NCBI RefSeq assembly: GCF_003112675.1
Contig: NZ_BFAY01000011.1
Location: 1,116,001-1,180,000, forward strand
Direction of reading: 5' to 3'
Source: Leptospira johnsonii
Lineage (GTDB): Bacteria; Spirochaetota; Leptospiria; Leptospirales; Leptospiraceae
DNA: 64,000 nucleotides
The position numbers and the translations under genes were made by a program. The notes under the pieces are model-generated. The model worked only from the letters and a program-made list of their open reading frames with translations, made no database searches and had not been told where the DNA came from. This document shows positions 18,547-26,420 of the stretch, piece after piece. Each line of letters starts with the position of its first letter. The first letter of the stretch is position 1.

Positions 18547-19116
18547 TTAACTTATAGTTACGTAATCTAAATGATTTGCTATATGCATTGCATGAGCGAG
18601 TTCATATTCTTGTTTAGTAAGTTTTCCATAGGCAAAGTGAGGAGCGAATTCTCCATTATAATTGGAGAATGTTGAGATCGCTTTTTTTAGCTCGAGAACA
18701 CTATCTGAAAGAGAAACACCCGATCGTAAAACATCTGCGCCGGGTATCGGTGCATTTAAGTCGTGAGACATTTTTCCTTTTCTGGAAAAATTCCAGAATG
18801 CGATCTTGCCTAAAGTGTTTTGGAATACTTCGGATTTGTTTTCCGGATAACCTTTAATAGAATAATAAATACTTTGAGCGCAATGGAGAAGTATCTGGCT
18901 CGGATCCCATTTTCCATACGGAATGATCGTCTTCGATCGAAGTATCTTTTCTAACTCTGTTTCCACTTCTGAAAGATTAGAAAATTTAAGTCCTCTTTCT
19001 TTTACACCTGAAGGAGCGTTGGAACAGGATCCTAATATCGTTCCTGAGCTTGTTAGAAGTCCAACAGCTACCGTTTTTTGAATAAATTCTTTTCGGGAAA
19101 AATTAGGATCCGGCAT
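18547..19116 (-). CDS. DUF1569-family lipoprotein
   Basis: An N-terminal signal (FIQKTVAVGLLTSSGTILGSC) ends in a plausible lipobox Cys near residue 31, so the protein is probably a lipoprotein. The SRKEF stretch before it resembles a TAT motif but has only one Arg. The mature part has GKWDPSQILLHCAQSI and HFAYGKLTKQEYELAHAMHIANHL, His-rich helices typical of DUF1569, a DinB-like four-helix fold that may bind metal. Function is unknown. It follows the plus-strand membrane-protein gene tail to tail with five bases between. Confidence 0.7.
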   Translation of the reverse strand: MPDPNFSRKEFIQKTVAVGLLTSSGTILGSCSNAPSGVKERGLKFSNLSEVETELEKILRSKTIIPYGKWDPSQILLHCAQSIYYSIKGYPENKSEVFQNTLGKIAFWNFSRKGKMSHDLNAPIPGADVLRSGVSLSDSVLELKKAISTFSNYNGEFAPHFAYGKLTKQEYELAHAMHIANHLDYVTIS

Positions 19117-19189
19117 AGGGCACTCCGCAGTTCTTATCTTTCTGTTTTCTAATAACTAACGTAAAGGATCAGAAGAGTCAAGAATTTGA

Positions 19190-20437
19190 TCATTCTTGGG
19201 GAAGGTTTCCAATATACTTTGCTCTGGGACGGATCAAGTTTCCAGAATTATATTGTTCCATTGCATGAGCTAACCAACCTGCCGTTCTGCCGATCGCAAA
19301 AATTCCAATGCCTGCACCTTTCGGTAATTTGAGCGCTCTGGAGACAAGTGCAAGTCCCGCATCGATAGTAGGATAATCTTCTAAAAGTTCTTCTATCTGT
19401 TTTAAGAATTGTAGATAGAGTTGTACATCCGCATCGTCTCGAAAAAACCTTTTAGTCATCTCGATTAGTTTTCTTCCTCTGGGATCTCCTTTTTTGTAAA
19501 GAGGATGACCAAAGCCCGGGATATTTTCTCCGCTTCTTAATTTTTCTTCTAAGAGTTGTTTATCTTTCTTTTTGTTTCCCGTTGCTTGGGAAAGAAGAAG
19601 GATCGCTTTCTCCGTGAGCAATCCGTGCTTAGGCCCGGACAATGCAGCAAGTCCTGCAAGCACTACTTGATAAAGAGAAGCCTCACTGGAAGCTACGCAT
19701 CTTGCAGTAAAAGAAGAAACATTCAACTCATGATCAGCGGAAAGGATTAGGGCTGCTTCTAAAAGTTTGAGTTTGGATAAATAGCTTGTGTCTTCTTTTT
19801 CTCTAGAAGGATTCCAACTACTCAAAAGTGTTTCTGAAATTTTTCCTTCCGTTCTAGTTTTACCTGAAGAAAATAAGGTTAGATATCTTAAGATAGAAGA
19901 AGAAGTTTTTCTGAAAGTTTTAGGATCTTTGCGGAAAGCCTTTGCATCTTCATATTCCAAAAAAGGAAGTAAGATCCGGGAAATATCTAAGATGGGACGA
20001 CCTTCTAATAAGTTTAGAATTTTATTACATTCTTCGGATAATATCGGCCAATCCGATTCGAAGGGATTTGTCTCTTCCGCTTCCCAAAGTAAGCAGGCTA
20101 TATCTTCGAAACTTCCGTTCTCTGAAAGTTCTAAAACGTCTTTACCTCTATAAAAGAGTGAGTTTTCTCCTAATAAGGTGATAGAAGATTCTAAAACAGG
20201 TTGTCCTAAGGATAATGCGGCTTTGGCGGTCTTTCCTGGTTGGCTTCTTTCCTCCCTTCTGAGTAATAATTGTTCTATATCTTCTCTTCTATATCGTTTA
20301 CTTCTGTCCTTATTTCCTCCGGACTCGGAGTGTAATAAGCCGCGACTAACGTATGCATATATGGTTTGGACTTCAACCCCCAATGCTGAAGCGGCTTCAT
20401 CTGCATTCAAGAACGGTTTTTTAGAAGAAAAAGCCAT
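19190..20437 (-). CDS. Citrate-synthase-family protein fused to a MerR-like HTH domain
   Basis: Residues 8-62 form a MerR/HTH_17-type DNA-binding domain (LNADEAASALGVEVQTIYAYVSRG, then RYRREDIEQLL). The remainder is a citrate synthase fold with its active-site residues in place: H236 in ADHELNVSSF, H271 in GPKHGLL, H311 in GFGHPLYKKGDPRG and D359 in PTIDAGL. It could be an enzyme that also binds DNA and senses oxaloacetate or acyl-CoA, or a regulator derived from an enzyme. It is divergent from a stand-alone citrate synthase. Its ATG lies inside the first copy of a direct repeat, the likely autoregulatory site. Confidence 0.85.
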   Translation of the reverse strand: MAFSSKKPFLNADEAASALGVEVQTIYAYVSRGLLHSESGGNKDRSKRYRREDIEQLLLRREERSQPGKTAKAALSLGQPVLESSITLLGENSLFYRGKDVLELSENGSFEDIACLLWEAEETNPFESDWPILSEECNKILNLLEGRPILDISRILLPFLEYEDAKAFRKDPKTFRKTSSSILRYLTLFSSGKTRTEGKISETLLSSWNPSREKEDTSYLSKLKLLEAALILSADHELNVSSFTARCVASSEASLYQVVLAGLAALSGPKHGLLTEKAILLLSQATGNKKKDKQLLEEKLRSGENIPGFGHPLYKKGDPRGRKLIEMTKRFFRDDADVQLYLQFLKQIEELLEDYPTIDAGLALVSRALKLPKGAGIGIFAIGRTAGWLAHAMEQYNSGNLIRPRAKYIGNLPQE

Positions 20438-20478
20438 ATATTGACAACATAATCAACATTGACTGTATATTGTCAACA
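20437..20478. promoter_or_regulatory. Direct repeat TATATTGWCAACA in divergent citrate-synthase promoter region
   Basis: TATATTGACAACA at 20437-20449 and TATATTGTCAACA at 20466-20478 differ at one base and are 29 bases apart; their cores TTGACAA and TTGTCAA are reverse complements, so the site is also an inverted repeat. Between them lies TCAACATTGAC, a further related half-site. The first copy touches the start codon of the HTH-citrate synthase, and TTGACA also resembles a -35 hexamer. It is a good candidate operator for the fused HTH protein. Confidence 0.5.
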
Positions 20479-20512
20479 CGCTAAACTCAAATAGAAACAA
20501 AGGAGAAAAAGT

Positions 20513-21646
20513 ATGTTAGTCTCTGAACAGGAAAAAGAGAAACTTTACAGCCCGGGTTTAGAAGGGATCCCTGCGGCAAGGACCAAACTTTCCCAGGTAG
20601 ATGGAAAGGGAGGAAGACTGATCATCGCAGGTTACCCTGTGGAAGAATTCGCAGGTAAAGCTGTCTTCGAAGAAACCATTTTCACACTTTGGAATGATAG
20701 AAGGCCAAAGCCAACCGAAACAAGTTTGTTCTCGGAGGAACTCAGATCTTCCAGAAGATTTTCTAAAGTAATACGAACTATCATTGAAGAAGCAGTCTAT
20801 GCAAATCTCCCTTTGATAGATATTTTACGAATTGGATCTGCTGCTCTTTCTTTAGGTTCTCAAAAAGAAGATCCTAAAAAGGATGCGATGGCGGTTCTTT
20901 CTACATTTCCTTTAATTGTTGCTTGGGCATATCGCTTGTTGAAAGGACAAGCTCCAGTTCTTCCCAGACAGGACTTGGATATTGCAGCAAACTTTTTGTA
21001 TATGTTGAATGGTATCGATCCGGATCCTAGAAATGTCCGAGCATTAAATACGTATTTGAATACAGTTTGTGATCATGGGTTGAATGCTTCTACATTTGCA
21101 GCGAGAGTGATTATCTCCACTCAATCCGATATGATCTCTGCAGTCACTGGCGGATTGGGAGCGTTAAAAGGACCACTACACGGAGGAGCGCCTGGACCTG
21201 CATTAGACACTGTCTTTGAGATAGGATCTAAGGAAAATGCGGAGAAGGTACTGAGAGAAAAATTAAAACATAACGAAAGATTAATGGGCTTTGGCCATAG
21301 GATCTATAAGGTCAGAGACCCTCGTGCGGATGTTCTAGCAAAAGCGGCAAAAATTCTATACGACACTGATGAAAAAAGAGAATTCTATGATCTAGCAATG
21401 TTTGTGGAAAAAACTGCTTTAGAATTGCTAAAAGAATATAAACCGGATCGAATTCTCCAAACGAATGTAGAATTTTATACTGCGTTACTTCTTCATGGAT
21501 TGGGATTTCCGACTGAGATCTTTACTCCTATATTTGCAATGGGAAGAGCGGCGGGTTGGACTGCTCATTGTTTTGAACAAATGCAGGAAAGAATTTTAAG
21601 ACCGGATGCGATCTACACTGGAGAGGACGGAAAACTTTGGAATTGA
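20513..21646 (+). CDS. Citrate synthase / 2-methylcitrate synthase family protein
   Basis: The 377-residue protein is a complete type II citrate synthase fold: H188 in CDHGLNASTFAAR, H223 in GPLHGGAPG, H262 in GFGHRIYKVRDPRA. At the catalytic Asp position (NVDFY in well-known enzymes) it has E320 in TNVEFYTALLL. Such enzymes condense oxaloacetate with acetyl- or propionyl-CoA. Short length and lack of the E. coli N-terminal domain point to the Gram-positive/archaeal type. AAAGGAG lies ten bases before the ATG. It is followed by a strong hairpin terminator and is divergent from the HTH-fused paralogue. Confidence 0.9.
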   Translation: MLVSEQEKEKLYSPGLEGIPAARTKLSQVDGKGGRLIIAGYPVEEFAGKAVFEETIFTLWNDRRPKPTETSLFSEELRSSRRFSKVIRTIIEEAVYANLPLIDILRIGSAALSLGSQKEDPKKDAMAVLSTFPLIVAWAYRLLKGQAPVLPRQDLDIAANFLYMLNGIDPDPRNVRALNTYLNTVCDHGLNASTFAARVIISTQSDMISAVTGGLGALKGPLHGGAPGPALDTVFEIGSKENAEKVLREKLKHNERLMGFGHRIYKVRDPRADVLAKAAKILYDTDEKREFYDLAMFVEKTALELLKEYKPDRILQTNVEFYTALLLHGLGFPTEIFTPIFAMGRAAGWTAHCFEQMQERILRPDAIYTGEDGKLWN

Positions 21647-21657
21647 AAATGGCTATT

Positions 21658-21688
21658 ATTGGGAGAGAACTTATTCTTCTCTCCCAAT
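21658..21688. terminator. Hairpin terminator between convergent genes
   Basis: A perfect 12-base-pair stem (ATTGGGAGAGAA at 21658-21669 with its complement at 21677-21688) and a 7-base loop follow the citrate synthase stop by 11 bases. T-rich sequence (TTATTTTTTAG) comes about 11 bases downstream on the plus strand. It probably ends the citrate synthase transcript and may also serve the convergent M23 gene. Confidence 0.7.
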
Positions 21689-21696
21689 ACGATCGA

Positions 21697-22803
21697 TTAT
21701 TTTTTAGAAGTTTTCCTTTTAGCTTCTATTAGATCGGTTTGAACGACTGAAAGAGGATCGATCATCGTTCCTAAAACTCTTAACCCCAAATGTAAATGAG
21801 GCCCGGTGGACATACCGGTGGATCCGATCCTTCCGATCAAATCTCCCTTCTTCACCTTATCTCCAGGTTTTACTAAAATTTCTGATTGGTGCATGTATAA
21901 AGAATACAATTCCAAACCATGATCTAATACTGTGAAATTTCCTTCGTAGTACATGGATCTTGCTAGTATCACCGTGCCGTCGTTGATAGCATAGATTGGA
22001 TCTCCTACACCACCTTTGAAATCGGAACCACCATGAGGACGGCCTTTCTCTTTATTGTAGATCCTACGTTTGTAAAAAGGACTGTTTAAGGTTGGATTGT
22101 GAACTGGATATTCAAAATCTGTTTCTACCTGAAGATCAGACTTGGATTGAAAAGCTCTAGCTTTCGCTTCGGAGCATTCTTTGATAAATGCCTTTGTTTC
22201 TTCCGAAAGTTCGTCAGTCGTATATTGCTTATCCATTGTAAGATGAGAAACTTTAGTAGTTGCGAAATTGGTTTTTTGTATCGGGATCTCGTACTTCTTG
22301 GAATCGTTTTTAGTAAAAAGATGTTTTTCAGTCAGCTCCAAGACTCCGTACGGTTTGGAAAATTCGGGAGAGATAGGAAGAAAGGTTAGGATATAACCTT
22401 CTCTTTGAGTGAATGGGATTTCCTGCCCTTCCCAACTGATTGTAAAATTTCCAAGTTTATCTAAAATTTTAGGCAAAGGTTTTATTTTTAAAAATAGAAG
22501 TTCCCCTTGGGCAAACTTTCTTCCTGCAAGGGAAAAGGAGAATAGCTCTTCCTGTTTTTCGACAATCTCACCTTTCAGTCTTTTAGATGATTTATTTTCA
22601 GAGATAACTGCTTTAGGCTTTTTTTCTTCCTTCTTCTTTTCCGGTTTAGAATTCAAAGCGACTTGGTTCAGCTTAGGAAGTACGGAAGCCTTTTTAGGTT
22701 CTTCTTTTTTCTTTTTAGAACTTACATCTTTCGGATAAGCTGCGGTAAGAGAGACACAGATTACAAAACAAAAAACTGAAATATTTTTAAGATAAATAAA
22801 CAT
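21697..22803 (-). CDS. M23-family metallopeptidase (LytM domain)
   Basis: A signal peptide (hydrophobic residues about 5-22) is followed by a Lys-rich, low-complexity linker of about 80 residues and a middle beta domain. The C-terminal peptidase domain has zinc ligands in HGGSDFKGG (His and Asp) and HLHLGLRV (His-x-His), with YNEGNFTVLDHG-like strands between. M23 enzymes cut peptide crosslinks in peptidoglycan; here the enzyme should act in the periplasm. The length is 368 residues. All ligands are present, so it is probably active. Confidence 0.85.
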   Translation of the reverse strand: MFIYLKNISVFCFVICVSLTAAYPKDVSSKKKKEEPKKASVLPKLNQVALNSKPEKKKEEKKPKAVISENKSSKRLKGEIVEKQEELFSFSLAGRKFAQGELLFLKIKPLPKILDKLGNFTISWEGQEIPFTQREGYILTFLPISPEFSKPYGVLELTEKHLFTKNDSKKYEIPIQKTNFATTKVSHLTMDKQYTTDELSEETKAFIKECSEAKARAFQSKSDLQVETDFEYPVHNPTLNSPFYKRRIYNKEKGRPHGGSDFKGGVGDPIYAINDGTVILARSMYYEGNFTVLDHGLELYSLYMHQSEILVKPGDKVKKGDLIGRIGSTGMSTGPHLHLGLRVLGTMIDPLSVVQTDLIEAKRKTSKK

Positions 22804-22891
22804 AAGGGAAATGGTCCTGAATTAAGGACCTTCTCATCTTAGAATAAGACGTTTATTGGTACAGAAATATTTTTCCTAATTTGGAAAGAAT

Positions 22892-23806
22892 CTATTCTTC
22901 AGACAAAAACGAAACAAGTTCCGGATTTAATATTTCAGGGATCTCATGGTGGATCCAATGAGTCCCTTTAGAAAAGAAACGCAATGAAGCATCTGAAAAT
23001 AGTTCCAGAGTTTCTTCTGCCATTTCTTTAGCTAAAAATCTGTCTTTTTCTCCCCAGAAAATCCGTGTAGGGACCTTGATCTTTCTGCTTCGGATTAATT
23101 TTGGCGGATTTTTGACTGCTGCACGATACCAGTGGAGCATTGATTTTACACATCCGGGAATTGCCCATGCTTCTTTATAAATAGAGATTTCTTCTGGAGA
23201 GAATGCTCCCTTCATTGAAGTTTTTGTTAAGGATCTTTCTAATTTTCTAAAATTTAATCTGGAAAGTAAGAACTCAGGTAACCAAGGAATTCGAAAGAAA
23301 AGAATGTACATACTCTTCTTCCTTTGAGATTTATCAGAAAGGATTTTTCTTTTCATGATCGTTGGATGAGGAACATTTAAGATACAAGCTTTTTTAAATC
23401 GATCCGGAAACTTGGAAAGAGTCCAATACGCTACCGCTCCTCCCCAATCATGAGCGATAATATCGGTTTTTGAAATTCCATATGCATCTAAAATTGAAAC
23501 GATATCTTCAGATAAAATATCCAGTCCATAATCTGAAATAGATTTAGGTTTGGAACTTCTTGCATATCCTCTTTGATCCGGAGCGATCACTAAATATCCA
23601 AGTTTTGCAAAGTAACCGATTTGGTTTTTCCAAGCATAAGAGAATTCAGGAAACCCATGTAATAACAATAATGGTTTTCCATCTTTAGGTCCTGACTCTA
23701 ATAGGAAAAATTTTTGTCCATTTGCATCCAAATATTTGGAACGTACTTCCGGAAAATCGGAAGGGAATGGAAAAGTTTGCGGTTTTTCTTTTACATCGGA
23801 AGACAT
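22892..23806 (-). CDS. Alpha/beta hydrolase (epoxide hydrolase / haloalkane dehalogenase type)
   Basis: The oxyanion motif HGFPE (residues 50-54), the nucleophile elbow AHDWGGA with D120, a late acid in WGEKDRF and the His of GTHWIHHE give the Asp-His-Asp triad of epoxide hydrolases and dehalogenases. A helical cap of about 90 residues lies between. The length is 304 residues with no signal peptide. The substrate cannot be chosen. A 14-base palindrome lies 62 bases upstream of the start and may be its operator. Confidence 0.85.
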   Translation of the reverse strand: MSSDVKEKPQTFPFPSDFPEVRSKYLDANGQKFFLLESGPKDGKPLLLLHGFPEFSYAWKNQIGYFAKLGYLVIAPDQRGYARSSKPKSISDYGLDILSEDIVSILDAYGISKTDIIAHDWGGAVAYWTLSKFPDRFKKACILNVPHPTIMKRKILSDKSQRKKSMYILFFRIPWLPEFLLSRLNFRKLERSLTKTSMKGAFSPEEISIYKEAWAIPGCVKSMLHWYRAAVKNPPKLIRSRKIKVPTRIFWGEKDRFLAKEMAEETLELFSDASLRFFSKGTHWIHHEIPEILNPELVSFLSEE

Positions 23807-23867
23807 GATAGAAGCGAATATTACTCAGATTCGTTTCGGGTTCAAGAAAGAATAGTATTCGAGTAGG

Positions 23868-23881
23868 TAAACGATCGTTTA
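23868..23881. promoter_or_regulatory. 14-base perfect palindrome upstream of hydrolase gene
   Basis: TAAACGATCGTTTA is a perfect inverted repeat in the spacer between the alpha/beta hydrolase start (23806, minus) and the thioesterase stop. Compact palindromes of this type are often TetR-family operators. The only TetR genes in the window lie far away and have different candidate sites, so a regulator elsewhere would be needed. Confidence 0.4.
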
Positions 23882-23958
23882 TTTTTTACTTGAGGGGATA
23901 TGTCAGTCCTTCATATTTTTGGAATGTTGTTTAAATAACTAAAATAATAAATCTATAA

Positions 23959-24372
23959 TTATAAATATTCTGATAGTTTCCTATATACATCATGTGGCCA
24001 GTCGGTTAGGCCCAAACTTTCAAGAGACGCAAATCCATGTAGAAAATCGCCTGAGCACCTTCTTTCTTCCTCGCACAAGGCTTCTACATAAATTAAAATA
24101 TTTTGGCGTCTAAGGCGTTTTACCTTTACTCGAAATTCTAATATATCTCCTAACTTGGATGGTTTATAAAATTTCGCTACGATCTTCATAGCCGGGATGC
24201 CCTGGTGATTTGCGCTTACCATTTGGGAAAACCCGAATCCGATCCCTTCTCTAAACCAATCTTCTATCGCTTCTACGAACAAGTTAAAATATTGAGGAGT
24301 AAATACGACTCCTCCCGGATCGCAATGTTGCATCCTGATGATCTTGTTTACTGTGTAAATTTTATTTGTCAT
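23959..24372 (-). CDS. Acyl-CoA thioesterase, 4-hydroxybenzoyl-CoA thioesterase-like hot-dog fold
   Basis: The N-terminal motif MQHCDPGGVVFTPQYF matches the active-site loop of 4HBT-type thioesterases (consensus CDPAGIVFYPRYF), with D18 as the likely catalytic residue; a helix VEAIEDWF follows, then the beta-sheet strands. Length from ATG 24372 is 137 residues, usual for the family. A longer open frame to 24504 would overlap the upstream gene and adds no recognisable sequence, so 24372 is preferred. It lies ten bases after the stop of the small secreted-protein gene. The natural acyl-CoA is unknown. Confidence 0.82.
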   Translation of the reverse strand: MTNKIYTVNKIIRMQHCDPGGVVFTPQYFNLFVEAIEDWFREGIGFGFSQMVSANHQGIPAMKIVAKFYKPSKLGDILEFRVKVKRLRRQNILIYVEALCEEERRCSGDFLHGFASLESLGLTDWPHDVYRKLSEYL

Positions 24373-24382
24373 ATTGGATTCT

Positions 24383-24838
24383 TTAAAAGAACAAAGGTAT
24401 GGTTGTTTTGGAACGAAGAGCATTTCCGCAAATTGCAAACGTTGCAAATCTATAATCTCGAGCTGCCTCTGTTTCCGCAGGAGGATTATCGCTCGTTTGG
24501 TCACATTGATCGAGAGATACCTTTGTTACACAAAGGTAAACATCAGTCTCATTTAAATATTCATAGTCGAGGCAGCCTTTTTCCCAATGAGGCTCTGTGC
24601 AGAAATCAGTCATCATAGAGAAATAACTGACTTGGTAATTAAATCCGGATTTTGTAAAGGTCTCACATCTAAGGGCCAAATCGGTTACTGCGGAGAATAA
24701 TAGAATATGAGCGTCTTTATAATATATTTTGGATGGATCGGCCTTTTCTTTTTCTTCGTAATATCCTTGTGGAATAAAACAATATGACGAGGAGATAATT
24801 GAAAAGAATATCGTAAGCTTATATAGATGTTCTTTCAT
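24383..24838 (-). CDS. Hypothetical secreted protein, Cys-containing
   Basis: The 151-residue protein has an N-terminal hydrophobic stretch (LYKLTIFFSIISSSYC) that could be a signal or lipoprotein leader with Cys at about residue 20. The mature part has about seven further cysteines (for example ALRCET, FCTEPHWEKGC, YLCVTK), suggesting disulfides in the periplasm. No family is recognised. It is followed at ten bases by the thioesterase gene. Reading frames on the other strand over the same stretch are open too, which lowers certainty. Confidence 0.5.
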   Translation of the reverse strand: MKEHLYKLTIFFSIISSSYCFIPQGYYEEKEKADPSKIYYKDAHILLFSAVTDLALRCETFTKSGFNYQVSYFSMMTDFCTEPHWEKGCLDYEYLNETDVYLCVTKVSLDQCDQTSDNPPAETEAARDYRFATFAICGNALRSKTTIPLFF

Positions 24839-24889
24839 ATAACACCAAACAAAATAGCATATATAAGTATGCCTAACTTGATAGAATAT

Positions 24890-25606
24890 CTATAACTTTT
24901 TTAGAAAAAGCTCATCTCCCTTTAAAACATTTAGATCAACCGGGCCTTCTATTCCTTCTAACCTTGCTCTGCTATGATATTGCCAGATGATCCAATTCCT
25001 TTTGAAAGAAGAAGATGGGTGTCCGAATATATCGCGGATCCAAACGGGGTATTCTGAAAAGTCGTCTTTCAAATATAGATCTATAAATTCGTAAGTTAGA
25101 TACAATATAGGTCTTTTTCCATAATGATTTTCTAAAATACTCAAAAAGTCGGAAATTTCCTTTTTTACGTCTTGTATAGGAGGTCTGTCTTTGCAGTTTC
25201 TTACGAACTCTAAATCCGCGACAGGAGGCAAAGACTCTGGATCTTTAGGAACTAACGAAATAAAATTAGAAGCTTGTTCTTTTCCGGAACGACATAGAGT
25301 GAAAAAATGATAAGCGCCTACTCGGAATCCGATCCGATTTGCCGCTTCCCAATTATTGAAGAATGCTTTATCTTTCCAATCCCCACCTTCCGTGGCTTTA
25401 ATGTAAACGAATCGAATTTTATTTTTAGGAACCTTCTTCCAATCGATCTCTCCTTGGTGATTCGAGACGTCAATACCACGTATCGGATACTCAGTTTGGG
25501 AAGGGTAGACAAACCAAAGAATTCCTTTGTCAAATGCGAAATACAGACCAAAAGAACTTAGCAAGAACAGAAGTAATACGGGGATAATTTTTCGAAAGAT
25601 CTTCAT
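24890..25606 (-). CDS. Glycoside hydrolase family 25 (lysozyme-like)
   Basis: A membrane anchor or signal spans residues about 8-26. The GH25 domain follows: GIDVSNHQGEIDW with D46, YIKATEGG, and the catalytic pair in PVADLEF with D131 and E133. GH25 enzymes cut the MurNAc-GlcNAc bond of peptidoglycan. Its 238 residues fit a single catalytic domain without cell-wall binding repeats, suggesting a periplasmic cell-wall remodelling role rather than a secreted weapon. Confidence 0.87.
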   Translation of the reverse strand: MKIFRKIIPVLLLFLLSSFGLYFAFDKGILWFVYPSQTEYPIRGIDVSNHQGEIDWKKVPKNKIRFVYIKATEGGDWKDKAFFNNWEAANRIGFRVGAYHFFTLCRSGKEQASNFISLVPKDPESLPPVADLEFVRNCKDRPPIQDVKKEISDFLSILENHYGKRPILYLTYEFIDLYLKDDFSEYPVWIRDIFGHPSSSFKRNWIIWQYHSRARLEGIEGPVDLNVLKGDELFLKKL

Positions 25607-25665
25607 TTAAGTTTTCTAGCTAAGAAATCTTTGAGAACGTAAGTTTCAGACAATCCTTTTTAAAA

Positions 25666-25681
25666 TGTAGGAATTCCAACA
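25666..25681. repeat. Near-perfect palindrome TGTAGGAATTCCAACA
   Basis: A 16-base inverted repeat with one mismatched pair lies in the 254-base gap between the lysozyme gene and flgN. It may be a dispersed palindromic element or a regulator site for the flagellar operon. Nothing else structured was seen in this gap. Confidence 0.3.
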
Positions 25682-25860
25682 TGCGACTTTCATTCTTAAA
25701 ATTATGTCTCTTCCTTAAGACTCTTGGTCTCGGCAAATTGCCTTCTTCTCTTTAGAAAATTCTTCCTAGGTCTACTTCTCTGCCTTTGGGCAGATGAATT
25801 TCCAAAAAAACCCCTCATAAAATTCCGGATTCCGCCGAAACAAAGAACAGGGACCGGACA

Positions 25861-26397
25861 ATGATATTAAATAAAGAGGAATGGTTGGATCGGGTGTCTT
25901 CTCTTTTCGAGGAAGAAATCCGACTGTACTCCGAAATCCTGGAGTTAGAGAAAGAAAAGACGGAATCGATCACGAAGGCGGACGGAAGATCTTTGGAAAC
26001 AATTTCTAAAAAGACCTACGAATTGATCGTTCATGCGAGCGAATTGGAAAGAGTTCGTATGTCTGCTATTCATGATGTTTATACTTCCGGTAATTTAGGA
26101 ATTCCTAAAGAAGGCGAACTTACTCTTACTGATTTTTTAAATAAGATAGATCGTGAATCCGAGCACAAATTTAAACAACTCGGAACAAGATTAAAAGACA
26201 CGGTGCATAGGCTAAAGGACAAGATCAAAGCCAATGACAAATTGATCCGAACCAGACAGGAATTTTTGAAGGCCACCATCGACGCGATGCGAACGAACGC
26301 AAACAGCGGAGAAGTCGAAGTTTACGAGGATGAAAATCCAAGCACAGTCAGGAACAAGAAGAAACGTTCTTCCGTGTTAGTAAACGCTTCCGCGTAA
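25861..26397 (+). CDS. flgN: FlgN-family flagellar chaperone
   Basis: The 178-residue protein is almost entirely helical and charged, with a long coiled coil (SLFEEEIRLYSEILELEKEK and the C-terminal HRLKDKIKANDKLI) and a Lys-rich tail. This, and its position directly before flgK and flgL, match FlgN, the chaperone that escorts the hook-junction proteins to the export gate. Family similarity is low in sequence and rests partly on context. The ATG at 25861 is used. flgK follows after 23 bases. Confidence 0.75.
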   Translation: MILNKEEWLDRVSSLFEEEIRLYSEILELEKEKTESITKADGRSLETISKKTYELIVHASELERVRMSAIHDVYTSGNLGIPKEGELTLTDFLNKIDRESEHKFKQLGTRLKDTVHRLKDKIKANDKLIRTRQEFLKATIDAMRTNANSGEVEVYEDENPSTVRNKKKRSSVLVNASA

Positions 26398-26420
26398 AGA
26401 TTGGATAGGAGGGAAGAAGT

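Noticed and set aside
24373..24504. N-terminal extension of the thioesterase gene
   Set aside because: It overlaps the upstream gene and adds 44 residues without family similarity.
24205..24618. 137-codon plus-strand frame across the thioesterase and secreted-protein genes
   Set aside because: It lies opposite a well-supported hot-dog thioesterase and shows no recognisable domain or leader.
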